A stretch of DNA of 64,000 bases from Nocardia bovistercoris (GTDB lineage Bacteria > Actinomycetota > Actinomycetes > Mycobacteriales > Mycobacteriaceae), in assembly GCF_015674855.1 (NCBI RefSeq), contig NZ_JADMLG010000003.1, positions 1 to 64,000 on the forward strand, written 5' to 3'. The notes beneath the pieces are model-generated. The model did no database searches and was not told where the DNA came from. It saw nothing but the letters and a program-made list of their open reading frames with translations. Position 1 is the stretch's first letter. Each line of letters starts with the position of its first letter. Made by a program: the position numbers and the translations under genes. Shown piece after piece: positions 18,601 to 25,710 of this stretch.

Positions 18601-19606
18601 GCAGCCGGTGCACGCCGAACAACGAGAGCCGTGCGGGCAGGTCGACCAGGTCGGGGCGGTCGCGCAGTGCGGCGCAACCGATTTCGAGGCGTTCCGCCGG
18701 GCTCGGCGTTCCGATCTCGGCGCGCAGGAGTCGCCACAGTCGCGGCTGCCAGGCCAGATCCTCCGGAATCGCGCCGCCGACACCGTCACCGTCCTGGCCG
18801 CCATCGCTCGTGCCGTCGCGGCCGGGTCCGCCGACGCGGGCACCGTCGAGGTCCGGCGCGTCACCGTTCGCGCCATCACGATGCGCGGCACCGTAATCCG
18901 TGCCATCACGATGCGCGGCACCGTATTCCGCGCCACCACGATGCGCGACATCGCGCTCCGCACCACCGCGATTCGGGGCATCGCGCTCCGCGCCACCGCG
19001 ATTCGGCGCATCGCGATCCGCGCCACGGCGACCCCGACGATCCGAGTCGGCACCATGCGCGTGATCACCGCCCGAGATGTCGCGGGCCCGGTGGCCGCCG
19101 TCCGCGCGGGCGGCCCACGCGGTGATCAGCGCGGGCCGCTGGGTCGCGTAGCTGTCGAACAGTTCGCACAGGTGCGCCGCGGTCGCGTAGCGGCGACCAA
19201 GGCGGTGGTCGTCGCGGCCGGACCCGAGGTGGCGGGCCAGCATCGCGGCCCACGGTTGGTCGAGGGCGGTGTCGATCACCCGGAGCATGGACCAGACCAT
19301 GCGTTCGCGCGCCCACGGGTCCTCACCGGGCGTGAGTCCGCATGCCGCCGACAGCGTCGTCGCGACCAGCGCGGACGGCGACGGGAAGGCGATATTCGCG
19401 GCAATGCCATCATTTCGCACCGACCGGTCGGTTCTACTCGCGCCCAAGGCACCCGAAAGACGTTGCGTCAGCCAGCGTTCCACGCCCCTGGCGGGCACCG
19501 CGACCACCTCGGCGGCGAACGGATCGGCGAGCGGAGTCGCCAGCAGCGCCGCCAGTCCGTCCGCCAGGGCGTCGGCGCGCTCGGCCCGGTGGATGTGCAG
19601 CGGCAT
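15680..19606 (-). CDS. recC: Exodeoxyribonuclease V subunit gamma
   Basis: 1308 residues from ATG at 19606 (MPLHIHRAERAD). RecC is the Chi-scanning, helicase-like subunit of RecBCD. N-terminal features FAAEVVAVPARGVERWLTQR, GIAANIAFPSPS and LSLFGVHRLPADQL are typical, as are VRVHACHGAARQVEVLRDAL, DVVIMCPEVE and VVLLGLDDEVFPR. The protein is longer than most homologues because of two inserts. One at about residues 186-245 is a ten-residue repeat (GAERDAPNRG-like, about six copies). The other, about residues 400-510, is a Ser/Thr/Ala/Pro-rich linker. An open frame extends upstream to 19879 but the extra 91 residues are not RecC-like. Confidence 0.94.
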   Translation of the reverse strand: MPLHIHRAERADALADGLAALLATPLADPFAAEVVAVPARGVERWLTQRLSGALGASRTDRSVRNDGIAANIAFPSPSALVATTLSAACGLTPGEDPWARERMVWSMLRVIDTALDQPWAAMLARHLGSGRDDHRLGRRYATAAHLCELFDSYATQRPALITAWAARADGGHRARDISGGDHAHGADSDRRGRRGADRDAPNRGGAERDAPNRGGAERDVAHRGGAEYGAAHRDGTDYGAAHRDGANGDAPDLDGARVGGPGRDGTSDGGQDGDGVGGAIPEDLAWQPRLWRLLRAEIGTPSPAERLEIGCAALRDRPDLVDLPARLSLFGVHRLPADQLAVLTALGASREIHLWLTHPSPAMWSALSDIPASTRRATDRTAHTVAHPLLTGLARDARELQQRLTSAAASDERLGPVASGRAAEFTSGVTTRSAPGAASEQALSVGAEFAPAAAERASGVTTPASGDTTGLGSAAGADLAPRRTTVPGPTTEPVRGLPTTTSESERTTGLVSETERTTLLGAMVAGIRDDRWPPRERVRADGSVRVHACHGAARQVEVLRDALLGLFARDPTLEPRDVVIMCPEVEAYAPLILAAFGVRTVGEPVEAGAHPARQLRVRLADRGRATTNPLLAVVATLLELADGRVTVTQVLDLAAAETVRRRCGFDDDAIERLREWAAESGARWGIGQRQRQAFGLADFGQNTLNGAVDRILLGVAADDTARDWLDLALPLDDVDSNDVDLAGRFAEFIDRLAVCLRDLRGPAPAREWAAVLARALDLLTDVPEAQAWVRAEAKRELAAALDHAGDTALRLADVDVLLAGRLAAAPPRANFRTGELTVCALAPMRSVPHRVVVLLGLDDEVFPRPGGADGDDVLARDPLPGERDPRAEDRQILLDCVLAARERLLVFYSGADPVSGAERPPAIPVAELLDVVRGYVGDDLTGVLVRHPLQSFDGRNFRADDPFSFDTVALAGAVAAAAPACPRPAFLRGPLPTPDLGDVALADLLSFVEHPVRAFLWQRLGLRVPEYDDDIADRIPIELDGLAKWELGERMLTARLTGADGAELRAAEWRRGTLPPFGLGAAVLDEIEYTVDTLVRACEGHYRVQARAVDIAIDLGNGRRLTGTVPEVRGEQLVRTTYSKLAPKHRLAAWVSVLALSATEDRGWQAVTTGRGQFRRPAWRSELTAPAAPEAVTILRELVKLRDAGLAEPLPIAPTATAAYAERRFRGGSADEAFAAAEREFDGGPNGPGKYGDHTDRHLRYIWGAAPRLDDLTAVAAQAGERGENTRFGAIARRLWAPLLAAETQGQP
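18872..19051 (-). repeat. Six tandem 30-bp units inside recC
   Basis: Plus-strand units beginning GCCATCACGATGCGCGGCAC recur at 18872, 18902, 18932, 18962, 18992 and 19022, with increasing divergence toward the last. They encode a ten-residue repeat in RecC of the type GAERDAPNRG. The reading frame is kept throughout. Confidence 0.88.
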
Positions 19607-19767
19607 TGGACGTTTATACGCCGGCGACCGCGGCGCAAACGATCCGCCCCCACCCCCGCCGGCGCGCACCGGGAGTGAATTGGACCACAGCACCGGCGCG
19701 GCTGTGGGTGTGTCACGCGAGCCGGGCGCGGGGTGTGTGCGACAGTGCTGCCTCCGGGGGAGGAACG

Positions 19768-19803
19768 GTGAGCTGGATCGAAAGGCTGGTTTCGCGTTCA
19801 TGA
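19768..19803 (+). CDS. Candidate 11-codon leader peptide upstream of the 68-residue gene
   Basis: A strong ribosome-binding site GGGGGAGGA precedes GTG at 19768. Eleven codons (MSWIERLVSRS) end at TGA 19801-19803, which overlaps the ATG (19800) of the next ORF as ATGA. The layout fits translational coupling. The alternative is that the ribosome-binding site serves the ATG at longer range and this ORF is chance. Confidence 0.3.
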   Translation: MSWIERLVSRS

Positions 19804-20006
19804 ACGCTTCGGTGATTCCCCTGGTACCGAAGGGCGGATTCACGGTTCGACGGATCGGCGAGCGCTGGGAGTTGGTCAACTCGACCTTCTACGGCCGCGG
19901 CGTGGTCCTACACGCCTGGCCGCGCGAACGGCACTCCGAAGCCTTCGCGCATTGCTATCGCCTCAACGGACGCACCGTCGAGGAACTGCGCGCCGCCTTC
20001 CGCTGA
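19800..20006 (+). CDS. Small hypothetical protein, 68 residues
   Basis: 68 residues: N-terminal MNASVIPLVPKGGFTVRRIG, then WELVNSTFYGRGVVLHAWPR, and an end with HCYRLNGRTVEELRAAFR. There are no membrane segments and no recognised domain. Codon use is normal for the window, with high GC in third positions. It is divergent from recC and lies upstream of the beta-lactamase-like gene on the same strand. A possible 11-codon leader overlaps its start. No function can be assigned. Confidence 0.5.
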   Translation: MNASVIPLVPKGGFTVRRIGERWELVNSTFYGRGVVLHAWPRERHSEAFAHCYRLNGRTVEELRAAFR

Positions 20007-20104
20007 CCTACCATTCATTACAGGTACGCAACGGATTTCGCCGTGCGACGGCGCCGATAACACAGTGCGGCCGTGACCTCAAGACGTGCGTCGCGCGCTC
20101 CGGT

Positions 20105-21010
20105 GTGCCATTGTCAACCCTCGTGCGTTACCCCTCGGCTGCCACCCGGACTTCTTCCCGCGTGGCCACATCCGCCTGTGTCCTCGCTACCGCGGCGATC
20201 CTGCTGTCGAGCGCGCCCACGCTGGTGCCGGGCGGCTTACCCGCCGCCTCCGCCGCGCCGGTGCGCGGCTGCCTGCCCGGCTTGGACTGCGACATGAGCC
20301 AGCGCGTCGAAGCCGTCGACAGCTACCTGCGCGGCCGCCCCGGCGTCACCGGCTACGTGCTGCGCGACCGGGTCGGCGGCGGCGTGTACGCCAACGAGAA
20401 CGCCGAACTGCCCATCTGGACCGCCTCCACGATCAAACTCGCCATCGCGGTCGACCTGCTCAACCGCGCCAGGGTCGGCGCGATCACCCTCGGTCCCGAG
20501 GATCGCGGGCTCATGGAATCGATGCTGGCCACCTCGAACGACCAGGCCGCCGACCTGCTGTGGAACAAGTACGCGGGCCTCGACCGGATGGCCTACAACA
20601 ACGCCTTCCGCGCCAACGGCATGTCGGGCCTGGTCCCGCAGCCGACCAACACCGCCCTGTTCCCGGACTGGTCGTTCCAGAAGTGCACCGCCGCCGACCT
20701 GGACCGGCTGATGGACTTCGCCTTGAACCGGATGCACCCCGACGACCGCAACTACCTGGTCGACCGGATGCGGGCCGTCGATTTCAACCAGCACTGGGGC
20801 GTGTGGGGCGCCGGTTCGCGGATGCGTCCCGGCCTCAAGAACGGCTGGTCGGCCGAGCAGGGCGGCTGGGTCGTGAACTCGGTCGGCTTCGCGGGCCCCG
20901 GCGAGCGCTACACCCTGGCGATCATGACCACGCTCGGCGCCGAAGGCGGCTACACCGAGGGCGCCGACACCGACACCAAGGTCGCCGAGATGCTGCTGGC
21001 GGGTCGCTGA
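20105..21010 (+). CDS. Exported serine beta-lactamase-like (class A fold) hydrolase
   Basis: About 301 residues from GTG 20105; a GTG at 20123 is an alternative. A signal peptide is visible (Arg-containing start, hydrophobic ACVLATAAILLSS, cleavage near AASAA, residues about 48-52). The catalytic motifs of a penicillin-recognising serine hydrolase follow: STIK at 108-111 (SxxK), SND at 144-146, and KNGW in place of KTG near the end. Members may be beta-lactamases, or peptidases or inactive homologues of the LppW type in mycobacteria. I cannot place the omega-loop Glu with confidence, so resistance activity is not claimed. It stands between a small ORF and ndh. Confidence 0.75.
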   Translation: MPLSTLVRYPSAATRTSSRVATSACVLATAAILLSSAPTLVPGGLPAASAAPVRGCLPGLDCDMSQRVEAVDSYLRGRPGVTGYVLRDRVGGGVYANENAELPIWTASTIKLAIAVDLLNRARVGAITLGPEDRGLMESMLATSNDQAADLLWNKYAGLDRMAYNNAFRANGMSGLVPQPTNTALFPDWSFQKCTAADLDRLMDFALNRMHPDDRNYLVDRMRAVDFNQHWGVWGAGSRMRPGLKNGWSAEQGGWVVNSVGFAGPGERYTLAIMTTLGAEGGYTEGADTDTKVAEMLLAGR

Positions 21011-21074
21011 CCCGGTTCACCGTATTCGCCCCGCCGCGGTGAGTCGCCGCGGCGGGCGAAGATCACGAACCGGG
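21011..21074 (+). terminator. Nested hairpin terminator after the beta-lactamase-like gene
   Basis: CCCGGTTC (21011-21018) pairs with GAACCGGG (21067-21074), and inside it TTCGCCC (21025-21031) pairs with GGGCGAA (21054-21060), with GCCGCGG/CCGCGGC continuing the inner stem after a one-base bulge. It starts directly after the stop codon. Confidence 0.65.
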
Positions 21075-21153
21075 GTCTCGCCGCGACGCTGGGTCGTGCG
21101 CCGACTACCGTTGGTCGGGTCACAAGCAACCCTGCCTGTCGAGGAGCACGACG

Positions 21154-22593
21154 ATGAGCACTCAGGATGTCGAGACCAATCGCCACCGGGTGGTGGTGAT
21201 CGGCTCGGGCTTCGGTGGCTTGTTCGGCACCAAGCACCTCAAGCGCGCCGATGTCGACGTCACCCTCATCTCCAAGACTTCGACCCACCTGTTCCAGCCG
21301 CTGCTCTACCAGGTCGCGACCGGTATCCTCTCGGTCGGCGAGATCGCGCCCGCGACCAGGCTGGTGCTGCGCAAACAGAAGAACGCGAAGGTCCTGCTCG
21401 GCGAGGTCATCGATATCGACCTGGAGTCCAAGACCGTCACCTCACGGCTGCTCAACCAGAACACCGTCACCGAATTCGACAGTCTCATCGTGGCCACCGG
21501 CGCCCAGCAGTCGTATTTCGGCAACGACCGCTTCGCCACCTACGCCCCCGGCATGAAGACCATCGATGACGCGCTGGAGTTGCGGGCGCGCATCCTCGGC
21601 GCGTTCGAGGGCGCCGAACTGGCCACCACCCAGGAGGCCCGCGACCGGTTGCTGACCTTCATCGTGATCGGCGCAGGCCCGACCGGCGTCGAGTTGGCGG
21701 GCCAGATCGCCGAGTTGTCCGACCGCACCCTCGACGGCACCTTCCACAACATCGATCCGCGCGACGCGCGAGTGATCCTGCTCGAGGGCGCGGGCGCGGT
21801 GCTCGGGCCGATGGGACCCAAACTCGGTGGCAAGGCGCAGCGCAGGCTGGAGAAGATGGGCGTGGAGATCCAGCTCAACGCCATGGTCACCGATATCGAC
21901 GCGCAAGGCGTCACGGTGAAGGACGCCGACGGCACCGTCCGGCGCATCGAGTCCTCGTGCAAGGTGTGGTCGGCGGGCGTGCAGGGCAGCCCGCTGGGCA
22001 AGATGCTGGCCGAGCGGTCCGATGGCACCGAGACCGATCGCGCGGGCCGGGTCGTCGTCGAACCGGATCTGACGATCAAGGGGCACCCGAACGTCTTCGT
22101 GGTCGGCGACCTGATGTCGGTGCCGAATGTGCCCGGGCAGGCCCAAGGCGCCATCCAGGGCGCGACCTACGCCGCGAAGCAGATCAAAGCCGGCCTGAAA
22201 GGCCAAGCGCCACAGGATCGTAAGCCGTTCGCCTACTTCAACAAGGGCAGTATGGCCACGGTGTCGCGGTTCAGCGCGGTCTGCCAGGTCGGCAAGCTGG
22301 AGTTCGGCGGATTCATCGCCTGGCTGGCCTGGCTGGCCCTGCACCTGTACTACCTGGTCGGCTATCGCAGCCGTATCGTGACGGTCATCCAATGGTTCGT
22401 CACCTTCCTCGGCCGCAGCCGCGGGCAGATGGCCGCCACCGAGCAGTGGATCTTCGCCCGGCTCGCGGTCGAAGCGGTTCAGGCGGACCAGGAAGAGGCC
22501 GACGAGCTCGCCGCCGCCCTCGGCGCGCCGCCCGCCGACAACGGACGCACCGCCGCCGAGAAGGCCGCCGCGGCCGATCGTCGCGCCGGATGA
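21154..22593 (+). CDS. ndh: Type II NADH dehydrogenase (NADH:quinone oxidoreductase)
   Basis: 479 residues. NDH-2 moves electrons from NADH to menaquinone through FAD without pumping protons, at the inner face of the membrane. The FAD-binding Rossmann motif is GSGFGG (residues 17-22). The quinone-site signature LFQPLLYQVATG, the NADH-binding motif GAGPTGVELAGQ and the second FAD motif VFVVGDLMSV are all present. A C-terminal amphipathic/hydrophobic region (FIAWLAWLALHLYYLVGYRS onward) anchors it to the membrane. The Ala/Glu-rich tail after about residue 445 is typical of actinobacterial copies. It is monocistronic, with a hairpin terminator shortly downstream. Confidence 0.95.
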   Translation: MSTQDVETNRHRVVVIGSGFGGLFGTKHLKRADVDVTLISKTSTHLFQPLLYQVATGILSVGEIAPATRLVLRKQKNAKVLLGEVIDIDLESKTVTSRLLNQNTVTEFDSLIVATGAQQSYFGNDRFATYAPGMKTIDDALELRARILGAFEGAELATTQEARDRLLTFIVIGAGPTGVELAGQIAELSDRTLDGTFHNIDPRDARVILLEGAGAVLGPMGPKLGGKAQRRLEKMGVEIQLNAMVTDIDAQGVTVKDADGTVRRIESSCKVWSAGVQGSPLGKMLAERSDGTETDRAGRVVVEPDLTIKGHPNVFVVGDLMSVPNVPGQAQGAIQGATYAAKQIKAGLKGQAPQDRKPFAYFNKGSMATVSRFSAVCQVGKLEFGGFIAWLAWLALHLYYLVGYRSRIVTVIQWFVTFLGRSRGQMAATEQWIFARLAVEAVQADQEEADELAAALGAPPADNGRTAAEKAAAADRRAG

Positions 22594-22616
22594 GGTAGTG
22601 CCAGGTCACCCGCGTG

Positions 22617-22649
22617 ACAGGGTGGGGTCCGCAGCGGTCCCCACCCTGT
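22617..22649 (+). terminator. Hairpin terminator after ndh
   Basis: ACAGGGTGGGG (22617-22627) pairs perfectly with CCCCACCCTGT (22639-22649) across an 11-base loop. It lies between convergent ndh and the roadblock operon and could serve both. Confidence 0.7.
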
Positions 22650-22696
22650 GCTCTTCGCGCACCACCGTCGCCCCGCGTGTCCGTGGAGCGCGCGGA

Positions 22697-23068
22697 TCAG
22701 ACCTCGAGCTCCTCCTCGATGCCCTTGAGGCGGTGGCGGGCCAGGGCGAGGTTGGCCCGGCTGCGGTCCAGCGCCAGATACAGGAAAAGGCCCTTGGACT
22801 TGCGGCCGGTCATCGGCCGGATGATGTGGTACTGGGCGGACAGCGTGATGAGCATGTCCTCGATGTCCTCGTTGAGGCCGAGTTGTTCGATGGTGCGCAT
22901 CTTCGCGCGCACCACCTCGGTATTGCCCGCGCTGGCCACCTGGAGATCGAGGGCCTTCGAGCTGCCGAGGGTCCCCAGCGCCATACCGCTGTTGTAGTCG
23001 ACGACCGCCGCGCCGAGCGCCCCGTCGATCACCATCATGTTCTTCAGAGACAGATCCATATTGGACAT
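22697..23068 (-). CDS. Roadblock/LC7-like protein (last gene of roadblock operon)
   Basis: 123 residues, about the size of a single roadblock/LC7 fold. The text begins NMMVIDGALGAAVVDYNSGM and ends LALARHRLKGIEEELEV, sharing that C-terminal pattern with the first gene of this operon (NLAMARFRLRGILAEF), so the two are paralogues. Roadblock proteins in bacteria usually bind small Ras-like GTPases and set their state, as MglB does for MglA or as in Streptomyces conservons. No GTPase gene is present nearby. It starts 12 bp after the preceding roadblock gene, so they are co-transcribed. Confidence 0.78.
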   Translation of the reverse strand: MSNMDLSLKNMMVIDGALGAAVVDYNSGMALGTLGSSKALDLQVASAGNTEVVRAKMRTIEQLGLNEDIEDMLITLSAQYHIIRPMTGRKSKGLFLYLALDRSRANLALARHRLKGIEEELEV

Positions 23069-23080
23069 GCCGGTTCCTTT

Positions 23081-23557
23081 CTATCCATCGGTGTCGGATA
23101 TCTGGTCTTTGCCGTCGGCCACCGCCGACAGGTGTTCGGCGATGGTGCGCGCCACCGGACGTGACTCCAGGTGCAGCCTGCCCACATTCGCCTCGGGTCC
23201 GGCGAGCACCGTCAGCGAGGTCCAGCCCGCCGCGTAGACGACGACGTGCCCTTCGGTGCCGCGCACCACGACCTCGTGGAATCCACCGCCGTGCGCGGTG
23301 GTCGCCAGTCGGTAGGACAACGAGAGCTGCGAGGCCGACAGCGCGGCCATGCCGTTGGGTTCGATGTGAGCGGGCAGGTCGTGGGCGATGAGCAGCCCGT
23401 CGCTCGAAGCCACCAGCGCACCGGTCATTTGGGGCACCCGGTCGCGTAGTGCCTTCAGTTCGGCCAGCACGACCGCGTTCGGGTCGGGGTCCGACACCAC
23501 CGCCACCTTGGTCAACCTTCCCATCCATTCGCCGAGCAGTTTTCTCCGCGCGGTCAC
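23081..23557 (-). CDS. Roadblock/LC7 domain protein
   Basis: 158 residues from the GTG that overlaps the previous stop (GTGA); an internal ATG at 23524 (MGRLTKVAVV) is an alternative. The central part is a canonical roadblock: LRDRVPQMTGALVASSDGLL, then AALSASQLSLSYRLATTAHG and a beta-rich HVVVYAAGWTSLTVLAGPEA stretch. This is the most typical roadblock of the three in the operon. The role is presumably regulatory, through a partner GTPase or through self-association, and the partner is unknown. Confidence 0.85.
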   Translation of the reverse strand: MTARRKLLGEWMGRLTKVAVVSDPDPNAVVLAELKALRDRVPQMTGALVASSDGLLIAHDLPAHIEPNGMAALSASQLSLSYRLATTAHGGGFHEVVVRGTEGHVVVYAAGWTSLTVLAGPEANVGRLHLESRPVARTIAEHLSAVADGKDQISDTDG

Positions 23558-24387
23558 CGCAGTTCCTCCAAGGCCGCGAGAACGCGCACGAGCATTCCCC
23601 GGTCGACGGGCTCCCATCGGTCCGGGATCCGCTCCACCGCATCACGATTGCGCCGCGGCAACGGCAGCGAAGGCGTCGTCGCCGACATCGGCGCGTCCGA
23701 CGACGGCAGCGAAGGCGATGACGGCGGCAACGACGGTGACGACGACCGACGTACCCGCCGCACGATGCGCGGGTGCTCGATCAGACCCGCCTCGGTCAGG
23801 TCGCGCACCGCGACCAGGCAGCCGTAGGTGGTGCGACCGAGATCGCGCGCGATCGCGGCGACCGTGCGTTCGGAGTCGGCGGCGGCGAGCACTTCGGCCT
23901 GACCGCCGGGTAGCGGCGGGCGCCGCCGATGTCTGCCGCGGATCGGGACGACCGCCGCGCGATCGACCAGATCCGCGGTCCACGGCCCGGTTTCGCCGCC
24001 GCCGCGCCGCTCGCATTCGCGCACCAGCGCCCGCGGTGGCACCCGACAGACCGGGGCGAGCCAATGTGCCGGTGCGGGAAGGAATTCGGCGACCGCCGCG
24101 GAGGCGAGCAGGAAGTAGCCCGCGTCGTAGACCGACAGCATGGCCAGCGCCTCCAGTCGAGGACGGCCGAGCAGGCTGCCCGCGTCGCCGCCGCCTGCGA
24201 GGTCCCATTCGCGCGCCGAGACGACGCCCGCCTCCACCGCGAGCCGGTCGAGTCCAGCGGTGCGGCGGCATTCCACGGAGGCGATGGCGCCGCCCGCGAG
24301 GTGGAACGCGCCGTCGCCCGCGCACAACATTCCGGTCCGTCCTTCCTGTTCCAGCCGTCTCAGTTCGACGGCCAGTTCAGCGCCCAT
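23554..24387 (-). CDS. DUF4388-like / winged-helix protein of the roadblock operon
   Basis: 277 residues. The first ~60 residues (RTGMLCAGDGAFHLAGGAIA...) resemble a DUF4388 (PATAN-type) domain: a GxL strand, a stretch around a glycine turn, and GGAIASVE. A middle segment (QAEVLAAADSERTVAAIARD LGRTTYG region, about 163-205) looks like a winged helix-turn-helix. After it comes a Ser/Pro-rich linker (SSSPSLPPSSPSLP) and a short basic end. PATAN/DUF4388 domains often occur with two-component or GTPase systems in gliding and developmental bacteria. Its start overlaps the upstream roadblock gene by 11 bp and its stop overlaps the downstream one by 4 bp. The domain assignment is by eye. Confidence 0.65.
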   Translation of the reverse strand: MGAELAVELRRLEQEGRTGMLCAGDGAFHLAGGAIASVECRRTAGLDRLAVEAGVVSAREWDLAGGGDAGSLLGRPRLEALAMLSVYDAGYFLLASAAVAEFLPAPAHWLAPVCRVPPRALVRECERRGGGETGPWTADLVDRAAVVPIRGRHRRRPPLPGGQAEVLAAADSERTVAAIARDLGRTTYGCLVAVRDLTEAGLIEHPRIVRRVRRSSSPSLPPSSPSLPSSDAPMSATTPSLPLPRRNRDAVERIPDRWEPVDRGMLVRVLAALEELR

Positions 24388-24772
24388 GTCCGACCTCGGC
24401 GAACTCGGCGAGTATGCCGCGCAAGCGGAATCGCGCCATAGCGAGATTGCCGGTGTCGCCGTCGAAGACCACGTGCACGAACAGCCTGCCGTCGAAATCG
24501 CCCGGCACCGGATTGAGCAGGTGGTAGCCGAGGGTTCCGCAGACGATCAGCTCGGTGATGTCGTCGCCTTCGCGCGCGGTGGTCAATGCCGGACAGCCGA
24601 CCACCGCGCGGATCACGTCGGTGGTGGCCGCCGCGTCCTCGTGTTCGTCCACCAGCTCGTGCCTACCCGCCGCGGCGATCGCAAGACCGCTCGCGCCGTC
24701 GACCAACGTGACACTGCGCGCACCGGGAATCTCCATGATGCGTTGCAGGCAGCCGTCTATACCGATCACCAC
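24377..24772 (-). CDS. Roadblock/LC7-like protein (first gene of operon)
   Basis: 131 residues from GTG 24772, preceded by an AGGGCGGGG ribosome-binding sequence. The frame stays open upstream to 25093, but that part has unsuitable composition and is left out. Core text VTLVDGASGLAIAAAGRHEL, DDITELIVCGTLGYHLLNP and a C-terminal NLAMARFRLRGI match the last gene of the operon. This protein probably has the same fold with a different partner preference. It is the promoter-proximal gene of the four-gene set. Confidence 0.75.
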   Translation of the reverse strand: MVIGIDGCLQRIMEIPGARSVTLVDGASGLAIAAAGRHELVDEHEDAAATTDVIRAVVGCPALTTAREGDDITELIVCGTLGYHLLNPVPGDFDGRLFVHVVFDGDTGNLAMARFRLRGILAEFAEVGHGR

Positions 24773-25710
24773 GCCCCGCCCTTGTTCTGTAAGGGTTTCA
24801 GGGTTCGAGACGCTACACAGTGCCCGCGAGCCGTGTAAAGGAATCCACAGAGAATTGTCGGCCCCCGAAGCATTTTCCCAGCAAATGGCCGAAGAATACC
24901 TCTCGGTATCAATTGTTTTCGCCACCCGAGGCGACCACAGGTTCGAATACCAGCCGGTAACAAAACCTTTCGGTCTATGAAGTGCGCACCAAACGATCGT
25001 CAGGCACACCCACCCCGCCCCGACCCGACCGGCACACCGCCCGCTCCGCGACCCGAAGACCGACCCGACCCCCGACAACCGGCCCACCGCCACCCTCCGG
25101 CGTCCACCGGGGGCGACGCGCGAGCGCCGCGACGAGCAACGATCCAGACATCACGCACCCGACCGCGACAAAGGCATTCAGTACAGCACAACATAATTCG
25201 AGGAAAGCGCCCGAGCGACCACGGCGCCCGGCCTCCGCGCACCGCGACGCCGACCCGAAAGACGCCACGGCGGCACCCGAGCGCGAACAGCGGGCTTCCG
25301 CCGTCCCGCCCCTTCGAATCGACGTCCGATCGCATCGACCGAAACTCGACGGACACCGGCGCGAACATTCATGCCGCAGTGGCGCACACCACATCCGCGA
25401 GCCCCTGTCCAGCGCATATCAGCCATGGGAACAACCGCGTGAAACAACCCCCATTATCGAATCGGCTTTATCTGAACGAAATATGCCGCATCGCTGGAAT
25501 AAGTTTCACGACCAGGTCTTGATTCATATTCCGCAAATTTATCGAACGATCAATCACCGACCATAGAGACATCTATGTAAAAGTGCATTCGCAATAGTGC
25601 GACCTCTTGTTCGAGAAGCCACGCCCGATGCTGCGCCCCCGCGCCACACCCGCCCGAGACCGCCGGGAATTCAAGGGAACGGACAAGCGCGGTAACAGCG
25701 AGTTCGCGCC
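24773..25710. other. ~940-bp non-coding interval between the roadblock operon and ureD
   Basis: I find no convincing gene here. Open frames exist on both strands (for example 24982-25566) but their products are compositionally odd, rich in Arg, Pro and Ser. The parts around 24890-24990 and 25440-25600 are clearly lower in GC than the genes, as expected for promoter or spacer DNA. The roadblock operon promoter should lie near 24780-24990. No repeat or hairpin of note is seen. Confidence 0.5.

Noticed and set aside
24930..24960. tRNA-like T-loop text near GGTTCGAATACC
   Set aside because: No acceptor stem or anticodon arm can be built around it.
24982..25566. Open frame of 194 codons beside the roadblock operon
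   Set aside because: Product is Pro/Arg/Ser-rich without structure, and start region lacks a ribosome-binding site; treated as non-coding.
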